Shown here: piece after piece, positions 40,155 through 48,998 of the stretch
Numbering within the stretch: the stretch's first letter is position 1
How the letters are laid out: every line of letters starts with the position of its first letter
Assembly (NCBI GenBank): GCA_046330455.1
Contig: JAXLSU010000005.1
Span: 1 to 64,000, forward strand
Length of the DNA stretch: 64,000 nucleotides
Direction: 5' to 3'
DNA from: CAVQXR01 sp046330455
GTDB lineage: Bacteria > Actinomycetota > Thermoleophilia > Gaiellales > Gaiellaceae
The notes under the pieces: model-generated
Told to the model about the DNA's origin: nothing
Databases searched by the model: none
Seen by the model: only the letters and a program-made list of their open reading frames with translations
Program-made: the position numbers and the translations under genes

Positions 40155-40849
40155 GCGGGAGCTCCAACACCGACGGGCCGATCCGCGACGCGCTCGTCCC
40201 GCTCGTCTGGTGGAGCTTCGGCAAGGGCCTGCTCGGGGCGGCCACGCACCTGCTCACCGACCTGAAGACCTACGGGGCCGAGCGCATCCCTCGCGAGGGC
40301 GGCGCGGTGCTCGCCATGAACCACTTCTCGATTCTCGATCCCGCGGTCTTCGGCACCGCCTGCCCCCGCCGGATCGTGTACGTCGCCAAGGTCGAGGCAC
40401 ACCTGGCGCCGGGGCTTGGCGAGCTGATCCGCGCCCACGGCACGCTCGCCGTCAAGCGAGGAGAGTCGGATCGGGACGCCCTGCGCCGGATGCGCGAGAC
40501 GGTACGCCACAACCACCTGCTCGGGATGTTCGTCGAGGGCACGCGGCAGCGCTCCGGCGTTCCCGGCGAAGCCCGGCCCGGGGCGGCCATGGTCGCGATC
40601 CAGGAGGGCGTGCCGGTCGTTCCGGCTGCGATCTACGGCTCGTTCGGATGGCAGTTCCGGCATCCGACTCCCGTGTCCGTGGCCTTCGGAGAGCCGCTGC
40701 GCTTCCACACGTACCCGCGCAACTCGCGGGGGTACCGGCGGGCGAGCGAGGAGACGATGGCAGACATCGGGCGGCTCTGGGAGTTCCTCGCCGAGCTGCA
40801 TCGGCTCGGCCGACCGGACGCCACGCCGCCGCGGTCGGGCACGCGATGA
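40151..40849 (+). CDS. plsC: 1-acyl-sn-glycerol-3-phosphate acyltransferase (PlsC-like)
   Basis: 232 residues. Acyltransferase of phospholipid synthesis making phosphatidic acid. Catalytic N-H-F-S-I-L-D (H-x4-D) near residue 57, and the lysophosphatidate-binding E-G-T-R-Q-R-S-G motif near residue 118. G-V-P-V-V-P-A-A-I-Y follows. The operon places it with gpsA, which supplies glycerol-3-phosphate, three genes downstream. Overlaps cmk and der by 4 bp each. Confidence 0.92.
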   Translation: MSGSSNTDGPIRDALVPLVWWSFGKGLLGAATHLLTDLKTYGAERIPREGGAVLAMNHFSILDPAVFGTACPRRIVYVAKVEAHLAPGLGELIRAHGTLAVKRGESDRDALRRMRETVRHNHLLGMFVEGTRQRSGVPGEARPGAAMVAIQEGVPVVPAAIYGSFGWQFRHPTPVSVAFGEPLRFHTYPRNSRGYRRASEETMADIGRLWEFLAELHRLGRPDATPPRSGTR

Positions 40850-42216
40850 GCCGCGAGAACGACCCGGCGAGCCTGCCGCTCGAGGGCGTCGTTGCCGTCG
40901 TCGGCTTCCCGAATGCGGGCAAGTCGACGCTCGTGAACCGGCTAACCGCGACCCGTGAGGCGGTTGTCTTCGAGACGCCCGGAGTCACCCGTGACCGCAA
41001 GGAGGTGGAGTGCGAGTGGGCGGGCCGCCGCTTCCTGCTCGTGGACACCGGCGGCGTCGACGTCGCGGACGCCTCGCCGCTCACCCGCGACGTGGCCGGC
41101 CAGGCGCGTCAGGCGGTGGGCGAGGCCGACCTCGTGCTCTTCGTGGTCGACGCGCGGGCCGGGATCACGCCCGGGGACGAGGAGGTCGCGCAGATCCTGC
41201 GGGCCGCCCGCAGGCCCGTGATCGTCGTTGCGAACAAGCTCGACGACCCCCGGCACGACGTCGACGCGCTCGAGCTCCACCGGCTCGGGCTCGGCGATCC
41301 GTTCCCGCTCTCCGCCCTCCACGGCTACGGGACCGGCGATCTCCTCGACCTCGTCGTCGAGGAGCTTCGCCGCAGCGGCGCGCGCCGACGGGCCGACGTA
41401 GGCGAGGAGGCGATCCGGGTCGCGATCCTCGGGCGCCCGAACGTCGGCAAGTCGAGCCTGCTGAACGCCCTGCTCGGCGAGGAGCGCGTCGTCGTCTCAC
41501 CCGTTCCCGGTACGACGCGGGACGCGATCGACGTCGTACTCATGCGCGTGCCGAGCCCGCGCAACGGCGAGGAGGCGCCGGAGGCGACGACCTTCGTGCT
41601 CGTCGACACGGCGGGCCTTCGTCGCAAGCGCAGGCACCGCCAGGAGATCGAGTACTACTCGGAGCTTCGCGCGCTCGCGGCGGCCGACCGTGCCGACGTG
41701 GCGCTCGTGCTCGTGGACGCGGCCGAGGGCCTCGTCGACCAGGATCTCGCCGTCGCCGATCTCGCCCGCCGGGCGTCCTGCTCGACGCTCGTCGTGCTCT
41801 CCAAGTGGGACATCGCGACGGTCGGGATCGAGGACGTCAGACCGCGGCTCGAGGAGCGTCTCCGTCAGCGGCCGCCCATCGTCGCGGTCTCGGCCGAGAC
41901 GGGGCGCGGCCTGGGCCGCCTTCTCGACCGCGTCGAGGAGCTCTTCGCCCGCCACACGAGCCGCATCGCGACGGCCGAGCTCAACCGGTTCGTCCAGGAG
42001 CTGCGGGCCGCTCGGCCCGGCCCCGCGCAGAAGGGCCGGCGGCTGAACCTCCTGTACGGGACGCAGTACGCGACGCGCCCGCCGAGGTTTCGGATCGTCG
42101 TCAACGACCCGGGCCTGCTCACCCGTGACTACGCCTACTGGCTCGAGAACCGGCTTCGCGACCGGTACGGGCTCGCGGGCGTTCCCGTCGTGATCGACTT
42201 CGTCCGGAGGGTGTAG
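40846..42216 (+). CDS. der: Ribosome-associated GTPase Der (EngA)
   Basis: 456 residues from the ATG at 40846. Tandem GTPase domains with G1 loops G-F-P-N-A-G-K-S-T (near 20) and G-R-P-N-V-G-K-S-S (near 196), each with D-T-[AG]-G, plus N-K-L-D and S-K-W-D specificity motifs. A C-terminal KH-like domain (about 375-456) follows. Required for 50S assembly. Long open sequence upstream in this frame is antisense-like noise within plsC. Confidence 0.97.
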   Translation: MSRENDPASLPLEGVVAVVGFPNAGKSTLVNRLTATREAVVFETPGVTRDRKEVECEWAGRRFLLVDTGGVDVADASPLTRDVAGQARQAVGEADLVLFVVDARAGITPGDEEVAQILRAARRPVIVVANKLDDPRHDVDALELHRLGLGDPFPLSALHGYGTGDLLDLVVEELRRSGARRRADVGEEAIRVAILGRPNVGKSSLLNALLGEERVVVSPVPGTTRDAIDVVLMRVPSPRNGEEAPEATTFVLVDTAGLRRKRRHRQEIEYYSELRALAAADRADVALVLVDAAEGLVDQDLAVADLARRASCSTLVVLSKWDIATVGIEDVRPRLEERLRQRPPIVAVSAETGRGLGRLLDRVEELFARHTSRIATAELNRFVQELRAARPGPAQKGRRLNLLYGTQYATRPPRFRIVVNDPGLLTRDYAYWLENRLRDRYGLAGVPVVIDFVRRV

Positions 42217-42220
42217 CGGC

Positions 42221-43177
42221 ATGCGTACAGTCGTCATCGGGGGCGGGTCCTGGGGCTCGGTGTTCGCAACCGTCCTGCGGGGCCGCGGCCACGAGGTGAC
42301 GCTCGCCTGCCGGGACCCGGAGCAGGCGCGGGCGATCGAGGCGACCGGTCACAACCCGCGGTACCTGCGCGACGTGGACCTCTCCGGGATCCGGGCGGCG
42401 GCGCTTCGCGACGTCTCCCTCGACGGCGCGGAGCTGGCCGTCCTCGCGGTCCCGAGCCGGGCGTTCGCGGAGATCGCCGCGAGTCTCGGAGGGCGCTGTC
42501 CGGTCCTGATCCTGACGAAGGGCCTCGATCCGGCGAGCGGCAACCGTCTCTCGCTGCTCGTCCGCGATCGGCCGCTCGCCGTGCTCTCGGGCCCGAACCA
42601 CGCCGAGGAGATCGCCCAGGGGCTTCCCGCAGCGACCGTCGTCGCGAGCGAGGACGCGGGGCTGGCGACGGAGCTCCAGGCGGCTCTCCACTCGCCGGCG
42701 CTCCGCGTCTACGTGAACGACGACGTGATCGGGGTCGAGCTCTGCGGCGCCGCGAAGAACGTGATCGCGATCGCGGCCGGCGCCGTCGACGGGCTGCGGC
42801 TCGGCGACAACGCGAAGGCGGGGCTGATCGCGCGGGGCCTCGCCGAGCTGGCACGCCTCGGAGCAGCCTGCGGCGCCCGCTCCGAGACGTTCGCCGGCCT
42901 CGCCGGCATGGGCGACCTGATCGTCACGTGCTGGAGCCGGCACAGCCGCAACCGCCGGGCGGGTGAGCTGATCGCCCAGTCGCGCACACCGGCAGAGGCC
43001 GAGCGGGAGATCGGGATGGTGGCGGAGGGCCTGACGACGGCGCCGGCTCTCCGGAGCCTTGCGCACCGGCTGGGGATCGAGCTGCCGATCACCGAGGCGG
43101 TCTGCGCGGTGCTCGACGGCGCCGATCCGTTCGGGCTCGCCTCAACTCTGATGGCGCGGGAGCCGACAACCGAGTAG
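42221..43177 (+). CDS. gpsA: Glycerol-3-phosphate dehydrogenase [NAD(P)+]
   Basis: 318 residues. Reduces dihydroxyacetone phosphate to glycerol-3-phosphate. Rossmann motif G-G-G-S-W-G-S-V-F near residue 6, V-L-S-G-P-N-H-A-E-E-I near 123, catalytic lysine in E-L-C-G-A-A-K-N-V-I-A-I-A-A-G, and G-M-G-D-L-I-V-T-C. Four bp after der; last gene of the tyrA-gpsA run. Confidence 0.96.
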   Translation: MRTVVIGGGSWGSVFATVLRGRGHEVTLACRDPEQARAIEATGHNPRYLRDVDLSGIRAAALRDVSLDGAELAVLAVPSRAFAEIAASLGGRCPVLILTKGLDPASGNRLSLLVRDRPLAVLSGPNHAEEIAQGLPAATVVASEDAGLATELQAALHSPALRVYVNDDVIGVELCGAAKNVIAIAAGAVDGLRLGDNAKAGLIARGLAELARLGAACGARSETFAGLAGMGDLIVTCWSRHSRNRRAGELIAQSRTPAEAEREIGMVAEGLTTAPALRSLAHRLGIELPITEAVCAVLDGADPFGLASTLMAREPTTE

Positions 43178-43183
43178 TACCGT
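43178..43183 (+). promoter_or_regulatory. -10 hexamer TACCGT for the DUF3352 lipoprotein gene
   Basis: TACCGT ends 7 nt before the ATG at 43191. This picks that start over an in-frame GTG at 43182 that would overlap the hexamer. Confidence 0.5.
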
Positions 43184-43190
43184 GGTGACG

Positions 43191-44696
43191 ATGCGTCTCC
43201 TCCACCCCCGGAAGCTGGCCGCGCTCGGCGTGAGCACCGGCGTGCTCGCCCTCGCCGCGTGCGGCGGCGGCGCCGGTGCAGGAGCGGATGCCGGGCTCCC
43301 GGAGGGAGCGGCGTACGTCCCTGCCGACACGGTCGTGTTCGTCTCCCTGCGCACCGACTTCGCCTCGGAGCAGTGGCAAACCGTCGAGGAGCTCGTCGCC
43401 CGCTTCCCGTCGGGCCAGGAGGCCGTCGCCTCGCTGCTCGACGAGATCGAGCAGGACGGGGTCGACCTGGAGCAGGACGTGAAGCCGGCGCTCGGACCCG
43501 AGGTCGACATCGCGGTGCTCGACCTGCCCGTCGGGGAGGACACCCCACCGATGGTGCTGCTCACGAAGCCGACCGATCCCGGCAAGCTCGAGGCGCTCCT
43601 CACGCGCTCCGGCGAGGCTCCCGCCTGGGTCGTGAACGACGGCTGGTACTTCATCGCCGAGAGCCAGGAGATCCTCGACCGTGCCCGTTCCTTCGAGTCG
43701 CCGCTCGCCGACGAGCCCGTGTTCGCCGACACGCTCGAGCGCCTCGAGGGTGATCCGCTCGCCCGCGTGTTCGTGAACGGCGACGGGCTGCTCGCGGCCG
43801 TCGCCGACGCGGCGGCGGGGAAGGCGCCCGGCCTCGATCTCGGCGCATTCGGCGTCGGCGCCTTCGACGGTGCGGCGGCCGGCATCACCGCCGAGGGTCA
43901 GGGCGTGCGCATCCAGGGGGTCGCTCTGTCCGAGGAGGGGCCGGAGCCCGAGCCCTTCGACGACACGCTGGCGCAGCTCGCGCCGGCGGATGCGCTCGCC
44001 TACGCGGCGTTCGGCGGCGCCGACGAGAGCCTGCGAGAGCTGATGGACATGGTTGGCTCCCAGACGCCGGACTTCGACACGGCGCTCGCACAGGCACAGC
44101 TCGCGCTCGGGATCTCGGTCGAGGACGACCTCCTGCCGATCTTCTCCGGCCCGAGTGCCGTCTGGGTACGTCCGGGTGCGACGATACCGGAGCTCACGCT
44201 CGTCCTCTCTCCGGACGATCCGGACAAGGCCCTCGTGACCCTCGACAAGCTGACCGCGGGCCTCGGGTTCCTCGCGACCATGTCGGAGGACGAGGAGGCG
44301 CCGGTCACGGGCACCGAGTCGATCGCCGGGATCGAGGCGACGACGCTCGCGTTCGGCGATGTGACGCTCTACTACGCCGCCGTCGACGATCACGTGGTGG
44401 TGACGACCGCGGCGAGCGCCATCGAGAGCCTCGTCGCTGACGGCGCGTCGCTCGCCGACAGCCCGGCGTTTCAGGAGGCCGCTCAGGCTGCTGGCCTGCC
44501 GGACGAGACGACGGCGATCCTCTACGTGGACATCGAGAACGCGTTCGGAGCGCTCGAGGACGCCGGGGCGCTCGACGGCTCGCCGGCCGAGAACGCCGAT
44601 GTGCTCGCGAACGCCGGCTCGCTCGACTACCTGCTCCTCTACGGCACCGGTACGGCCGGAGAGGCGCGGGTCGACGGCTTCCTCGGGATCGGCTGA
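43191..44696 (+). CDS. DUF3352-like lipoprotein
   Basis: 501 residues. Signal peptide with lipobox L-A-A-C near residue 24 followed by a G/A-rich linker, so a surface lipoprotein modified by Lgt. The mature part is acidic and resembles the DUF3352 family (repeated D-x-D-K-A/x-L-V-x-L-D-K-L and Y-x-A-V-D-D-H-V-V-V-T segments, in two similar halves). Function unknown. The window holds no partner gene: gpsA lies upstream and a convergent DtxR-type regulator downstream. Confidence 0.78.
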   Translation: MRLLHPRKLAALGVSTGVLALAACGGGAGAGADAGLPEGAAYVPADTVVFVSLRTDFASEQWQTVEELVARFPSGQEAVASLLDEIEQDGVDLEQDVKPALGPEVDIAVLDLPVGEDTPPMVLLTKPTDPGKLEALLTRSGEAPAWVVNDGWYFIAESQEILDRARSFESPLADEPVFADTLERLEGDPLARVFVNGDGLLAAVADAAAGKAPGLDLGAFGVGAFDGAAAGITAEGQGVRIQGVALSEEGPEPEPFDDTLAQLAPADALAYAAFGGADESLRELMDMVGSQTPDFDTALAQAQLALGISVEDDLLPIFSGPSAVWVRPGATIPELTLVLSPDDPDKALVTLDKLTAGLGFLATMSEDEEAPVTGTESIAGIEATTLAFGDVTLYYAAVDDHVVVTTAASAIESLVADGASLADSPAFQEAAQAAGLPDETTAILYVDIENAFGALEDAGALDGSPAENADVLANAGSLDYLLLYGTGTAGEARVDGFLGIG

Positions 44697-44711
44697 CCGC
44701 CGCCCGCCGGC

Positions 44712-45398
44712 TCAGTCGGGCCGGCGTACGAACAGCCCGGCCGCAGCGGGCTCACCGATCGCCCGCTCCTCGCCGCCGACCGCGATCAGGACCTGGCCCG
44801 CGGCGGGCTGGGACGCCCTGACCTCGATGTCGACGCCGGGGACGAGCCCCTCGTCGTAGAACCAGTGCAGCAGGTCACCGTCGTGCTCGGCGAGCCGGAC
44901 GATCGTCGTGCTGTTCCCGGCTGCGAGGTCGCTGAGCGGCATCAGCTCGCGGTTCTCGGCCTGCTCGACCGCCGGGTCGACGGGCCAGCCGTGCGGGCAG
45001 CGGCTGGGATCGTCGAGGCGCGCGGCCATCCGCTCGATCATGTCGTCGCTGAACGTGTCGGCGAGCCTGTCCGCGTGGACGTGCGCCTCCGCGCCCGTGT
45101 AGCCGAGGAAGTCCGTGAGGAAGCACTCGATCAGCCGGTGCTTGCGGATCACGCGCTCGGCGGCGACCCGACCGGCGGGCGTGAGGATGACCTCCTTGCG
45201 GTCGCCCCGCTCGACGAGGCCGTCCGCCTCGAGGCGCTTCAGCATCTCACCGGCCGACGCGCGCGTGACGCCGAGCATCTCGGCGACGCGCGCCGCGAGG
45301 GCGGGGGAGTCCTTGACGACGGGCCCGTACTCCCCGATCGGAAAGGCCAGGAAGTAGATCGTCTCGAGGTACGTGTCGAGCGAGTGGCCCTGAGACAT
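44712..45398 (-). CDS. DtxR/MntR-family metal-dependent repressor
   Basis: 228 residues. N-terminal winged helix (residues 1-75, Y-L-E-T-I-Y-F-L, then V-T-R-A-S-A-G-E-M-L-K-R-L as recognition helix), a metal-binding and dimerisation domain (R-K-H-R-L-I-E-C-F-L, H-x-x-A-D-x-L-[AS]-D), and a C-terminal FeoA/SH3-like domain (about 150-225). It would repress iron or manganese genes when loaded with Fe2+/Mn2+. No metal transporter is in the window, so targets are elsewhere. Divergent from priA. The ATG lies 7 nt after TACAAT. Confidence 0.92.
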   Translation of the reverse strand: MSQGHSLDTYLETIYFLAFPIGEYGPVVKDSPALAARVAEMLGVTRASAGEMLKRLEADGLVERGDRKEVILTPAGRVAAERVIRKHRLIECFLTDFLGYTGAEAHVHADRLADTFSDDMIERMAARLDDPSRCPHGWPVDPAVEQAENRELMPLSDLAAGNSTTIVRLAEHDGDLLHWFYDEGLVPGVDIEVRASQPAAGQVLIAVGGEERAIGEPAAAGLFVRRPD

Positions 45399-45405
45399 GC
45401 GACCG

Positions 45406-45411
45406 ATTGTA
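45406..45411 (-). promoter_or_regulatory. -10 hexamer TACAAT for the DtxR-type regulator
   Basis: TACAAT on the minus strand ends exactly 7 nt before the ATG at 45398; leaderless configuration. Confidence 0.6.
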
Positions 45412-45428
45412 TCGCCGGGCGCCGTCGC

Positions 45429-45434
45429 TAGATT
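45429..45434 (+). promoter_or_regulatory. -10 hexamer TAGATT for priA
   Basis: TAGATT ends 6 nt before the priA ATG; the divergent -10 is 17 bp away. Confidence 0.55.
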
Positions 45435-45440
45435 GGCCGG

Positions 45441-47372
45441 ATGGCCCGCTACGCCGCCGTGGTTCCGCTGCTGTCGACCCGGGCCGTCGATCGTCCGTTC
45501 ACCTACCGCGGCGACGGCCTCGCGAGGGGCGACGTCGTCTCGGTCTCGTTCGGCCGGGCCCGTCGCCGCGGCGTCGTCGTCGCTCTGGCCGACGAGCCGC
45601 CCGAGGGCGTCGAGGCGAACGAGGTCGACGCGGTCATCGACCGGGTGCCCTCGGCGCTCGTCGACCTGGCGCTCTGGCTCGCCGACATGTACGGCTCGAC
45701 GGCCGCCCGGGCGCTCGCGCTCGTCGCGCCGGCGTCGCGAAAGCGGCGGGGCGAGAGGCGCCGGCCGGCCGGGGCAGAGCTCCCGGCGGAGCCTCCACCC
45801 GAGCGGCTGACACCGCCCCAGGAGGCCGTTCTCGCCCGCATCGTCGCGGAGATCGGGCAGGGCGGGAGCTTCCTGCTCCACGGCGAGACCGGAAGCGGCA
45901 AGACCGAGGTCTACCTCCAGGCCTGCGCGGCTGCGCTCGAGCGGGGCCTCGGGGCGATCGTGCTCGTTCCCGAGATCGCGCTCGCTCCCCAGGCGCTCGC
46001 ACGCTTCCGGCGGCGGTTCGGCGACCGCGTCGCCGTGCTGCACTCCGGCCTCACCGAGGCCGAGCGACGGGACGAGCGCGAGCGGATCGCCTGCGGCGAG
46101 GCTCCCGTCGTCGTCGGAGCTCGCTCGGCGGTGTTCGCGCCGCTCCCACGGCTCGGCGTGATCTGCGTCGACGAGGAGCACGACCCGTCGTACAAGCAGG
46201 ACGCCGACCCGCGCTACGACGCGCGAACGGTCGCCGCGAAGCGGGCCTCGCTCGAGGGCGCGGTCGCCGTCTTCGGCACGGCGACGCCGAGGCCGGAGAG
46301 CTGGGCGCGCCTTCCCCGCCTCGAGCTCGGGCGAAGGCTCGGTGGGCGGCTTCCCCCCGTCACGGTGGTCGACCTGCGACGCGAGAGCGGCTACCCGCTC
46401 TCCGGCCCGCTGCTTCGCGCGCTGTCCTTGGTTGCCGAGCGCGGGCAGAAGGCGATCCTGCTGATCAACCGGCGCGGTCTCGCACCGGCGCTCCACTGCC
46501 GCGCGTGCGGCAGGACGGCGCGGTGTGTCTCCTGCGACGTGGCGCTCGTCCTCCATGCCGACCGGCGCCTTCACTGCCACCACTGCGGGTACGCCGAGCC
46601 CGCTCCGTCGCTCTGCCCGGGGTGCGGCTCGGCCGAGGTCGCCCGTCTCGGCGCGGGCACGGAGCGGCTCGAGCGCGAGCTCGCGGCACGGTTTCCGGAG
46701 CTCCCCCTGCTCAGGCTCGACGCTGACACCGCGGCAGCGGAGGAGGGGCGTCACGGACGGATCCTCGAGCGGTTCGCAGCCGCCCCGAGCGCCGTGCTGC
46801 TCGGAACGCAGATGGTCGCCAAGGGCCACCATTTCGGCGGGGTGGCGCTCGCGGCGGTCGTCGATGCAGACCTCGGCCTCGCGCTCCCGGACTTCCGGGC
46901 CGAGGAGCGCACGTTCCAGCTCCTCACCCAGCTCGCCGGGCGAAGCGGGCGCGACGGGCACGGGCGGGTGATCGTCCAGACGTTCGTCCCGGACGCCCGC
47001 CCGATCGCACTGGCCGCACGCCACGCCGTCGACGAGTTCCTCGCCGGCGAGCTCGAGCGCCGGCGCGAGCTCGGGTATCCGCCCTACCGGCGCCTGATCC
47101 GCATCCTCGCGACAGGTACGAGCGGAGCGGTACCGCTTCGCCTGCTGCGAGAGCTCCGGGACGTGCTGGCGGCCGTGCCCGGCGACCACGACGTGCTCGG
47201 GCCGGCCCCGCTCCTGCGGATCCGGGGTCGCCACCGCGCCCAGCTACTCGTGAAGGTGGACGATCCGCGGCCGGTCGCGGCGCGGGCCGCGAGGATGCTC
47301 GCTGCCGCAGCGGCGGCAATGCGTCGCGACGACCTGACCGCCGTCGTCGACGTCGATCCCCAGAGCTGGTAG
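45441..47372 (+). CDS. priA: Primosomal protein N' (PriA)
   Basis: 643 residues, shorter than E. coli PriA (732). An N-terminal 3'-DNA-binding domain (F-T-Y-R-G-D-G) leads to the helicase core with Walker A G-E-T-G-S-G-K-T-E-V-Y near residue 150. V-D-E-E-H-D-P-S-Y-K is the DEAH-like motif. The zinc region has C-x-x-C pairs (C-R-A-C-G, C-V-S-C-D, C-H-H-C-G, C-P-G-C-G near 355-395), and Q-M-V-A-K-G-H-H-F and G-R-S-G-R follow. All helicase motifs appear present, so restart activity is plausible, although many actinobacterial PriA proteins are degenerate. Confidence 0.95.
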   Translation: MARYAAVVPLLSTRAVDRPFTYRGDGLARGDVVSVSFGRARRRGVVVALADEPPEGVEANEVDAVIDRVPSALVDLALWLADMYGSTAARALALVAPASRKRRGERRRPAGAELPAEPPPERLTPPQEAVLARIVAEIGQGGSFLLHGETGSGKTEVYLQACAAALERGLGAIVLVPEIALAPQALARFRRRFGDRVAVLHSGLTEAERRDERERIACGEAPVVVGARSAVFAPLPRLGVICVDEEHDPSYKQDADPRYDARTVAAKRASLEGAVAVFGTATPRPESWARLPRLELGRRLGGRLPPVTVVDLRRESGYPLSGPLLRALSLVAERGQKAILLINRRGLAPALHCRACGRTARCVSCDVALVLHADRRLHCHHCGYAEPAPSLCPGCGSAEVARLGAGTERLERELAARFPELPLLRLDADTAAAEEGRHGRILERFAAAPSAVLLGTQMVAKGHHFGGVALAAVVDADLGLALPDFRAEERTFQLLTQLAGRSGRDGHGRVIVQTFVPDARPIALAARHAVDEFLAGELERRRELGYPPYRRLIRILATGTSGAVPLRLLRELRDVLAAVPGDHDVLGPAPLLRIRGRHRAQLLVKVDDPRPVAARAARMLAAAAAAMRRDDLTAVVDVDPQSW

Positions 47373-47409
47373 CGGGCCCGGTCTGCCCGGCTCGCGGGGA
47401 CCGGCGGGC

Positions 47410-47415
47410 TAGACT
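47410..47415 (+). promoter_or_regulatory. -10 hexamer TAGACT for def
   Basis: TAGACT ends 6 nt before the def GTG at 47422. Confidence 0.5.
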
Positions 47416-47421
47416 TCGGCC

Positions 47422-48000
47422 GTGGCGAGCGAGGACGAGCAGGTCGAGGACGGAAACGAGGTCGACCGGGCGACCCGGACGCGCTACATCCTCATGAACG
47501 TCCGCCAGTTCCCGGACCCCGTGCTGAAGATGCAGACGAACGAGGTGGCCGTCTACGACGAGGTGCTCCGTTCGCTGTCGGAGCGGATGCTGCGGATCAT
47601 GGAGTCGGCCCACGGGGTCGGGCTCGCCGCGCCCCAGATCGGTGTCCTGCAGCGGGTGCTCGTGTACCAGGCAGACGAAGGTCGCGACCCGGTCGTGCTC
47701 GTGAACGCCCGGGTGGTCGAGCGGGGCGACGAGCTCGACACCTTCGAGGAGGGCTGCCTGTCCCTCGGGGCGGCGATGGTGACGATGGACATCGAGCGCC
47801 CGACGAGAATCACGGTGGAGGCGAACACGGTCGACGGCCAGCCGCTGCGGTTCGAGGCCGAGAGCTTCGAGGCCCGGGTGATCCAGCACGAGATCGATCA
47901 TCTCGACGGGATCCTGATTCTCGATCGAGCGGCCGCCGGTCAGCGGCGTGCGGCGCTCGGGAAGCTCCGCCCGGAGCCGGTGCTCGGCCCGCTGTACTAG
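47422..48000 (+). CDS. def: Peptide deformylase
   Basis: 192 residues. Removes the N-formyl group from nascent proteins. All three motifs are intact: G-V-G-L-A-A-P-Q-I-G, E-G-C-L-S-L-G (metal Cys) and Q-H-E-I-D-H-L-D-G (metal His pair and catalytic Glu). The N-terminus carries about 28 extra acidic residues before the usual V-R-Q-F-P-D-P-V-L. Adjacent to fmt, the formylating enzyme, as in many bacteria. Confidence 0.96.
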   Translation: MASEDEQVEDGNEVDRATRTRYILMNVRQFPDPVLKMQTNEVAVYDEVLRSLSERMLRIMESAHGVGLAAPQIGVLQRVLVYQADEGRDPVVLVNARVVERGDELDTFEEGCLSLGAAMVTMDIERPTRITVEANTVDGQPLRFEAESFEARVIQHEIDHLDGILILDRAAAGQRRAALGKLRPEPVLGPLY

Positions 48001-48177
48001 ATGACCGGCCGGGCTGCGACCGCGAGCCCTGGCAGCATCCGCCTGCCGGTGAGACGGGCGTCCCGGTCGACGCTCGTTCACTGCCCGTTGCGCCGGGCCC
48101 TGCGACGGGTCGAGCGCGGCCGCATGCCCGGTCTCGCCCGTGCCGGGCGACACGACGATCCCCGATCGACCGGCTAG
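48001..48177 (+). CDS. Possible 58-residue ORF filling the def-fmt gap
   Basis: An ATG directly after the def stop opens a 58-codon Arg-rich frame whose TAG overlaps the fmt GTG by one base. It has no Shine-Dalgarno, no family resemblance and the composition of non-coding GC-rich DNA. Only the exact packing argues for it. Confidence 0.2.
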   Translation: MTGRAATASPGSIRLPVRRASRSTLVHCPLRRALRRVERGRMPGLARAGRHDDPRSTG

Positions 48178-48989
48178 TGCGACTCGCGGTCGCCGCCACC
48201 GCGACGTTCGGAGCCGCCGTCCTCGAGCGGCTTGCGGCCCGGCACGAGATCGAGGTCGTCCTCACGCGGCCCGACCGTCCGCGAGGGCGGGGACGCCGGT
48301 CCGGGGCTCCCCCGGTCAAGGAGGCCGCGCTGCGGCTCGGCCTCCCGGTCGTGCAGCCCGAGTCCCTGAGCGAGGCGCCGGGAACCGCCGGCATCGTGGT
48401 CGTCTGCGCGTACGGGGTGCTCGTCCCGGCGGGTCTGCTGGAGGAACGACTCTGGCTCAACGTCCACCCTTCGCTGCTACCCCGCTGGCGCGGCGCCGCG
48501 CCGGTCGAGCGCGCGCTGATGGCCGGCGATGCCGAGACCGGGGTCACGATCCACCGCACGACGGCCGAGCTCGACGCGGGGCCGATCGCCGCCAAGCAGG
48601 CCTTTCCGATCGGACCGGAGGACGATGCCGGCGTCGTGTACGAGCGCTGTGCCGGCCTTGCCGTCGAGTTGCTCGACGCGGTCCTGCCCGCGCCCACGTT
48701 CACGCCCCAGTCACAGCACGGTGTCACGTACGCGGAGAAGATCGGCCCGGAGGATCGGATGCTCGACTGGAGCGCCCCGACCCCCGAGATCCTCGATCGG
48801 GTCCGCGCCCTCTCACCGCACATCGGCGCCCGCGGCGAGGTCGGCGGCCGGATGCTGACCGTGTGGAAGGCCCGCCGCGCGGGCTCGGACGCCGGGCTCC
48901 TCGTCGGCGACGTCGAGCTCCTCGAGGTTCAGCCCGAGAGCGGGCGGCGCATGACCGCCGCGGCGTATCTCCGCGGCCTTCGCCCGTGA
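48177..48989 (+). CDS. fmt: Methionyl-tRNA formyltransferase
   Basis: 270 residues, shorter than E. coli Fmt (315) but with both domains. The catalytic formyltransferase domain has the signature L-N-V-H-P-S-L-L-P-R-W-R-G-A-A-P near residue 98 and E-L-D-A-G-P-I. The C-terminal domain has I-G-P-E-D-R-M-L-D-W, typical of tRNA-binding Fmt C-domains but truncated. It formylates initiator tRNA. The GTG at 48177 begins the first Rossmann strand. Confidence 0.93.
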   Translation: MRLAVAATATFGAAVLERLAARHEIEVVLTRPDRPRGRGRRSGAPPVKEAALRLGLPVVQPESLSEAPGTAGIVVVCAYGVLVPAGLLEERLWLNVHPSLLPRWRGAAPVERALMAGDAETGVTIHRTTAELDAGPIAAKQAFPIGPEDDAGVVYERCAGLAVELLDAVLPAPTFTPQSQHGVTYAEKIGPEDRMLDWSAPTPEILDRVRALSPHIGARGEVGGRMLTVWKARRAGSDAGLLVGDVELLEVQPESGRRMTAAAYLRGLRP

Positions 48990-48998
48990 ACGGCGCCG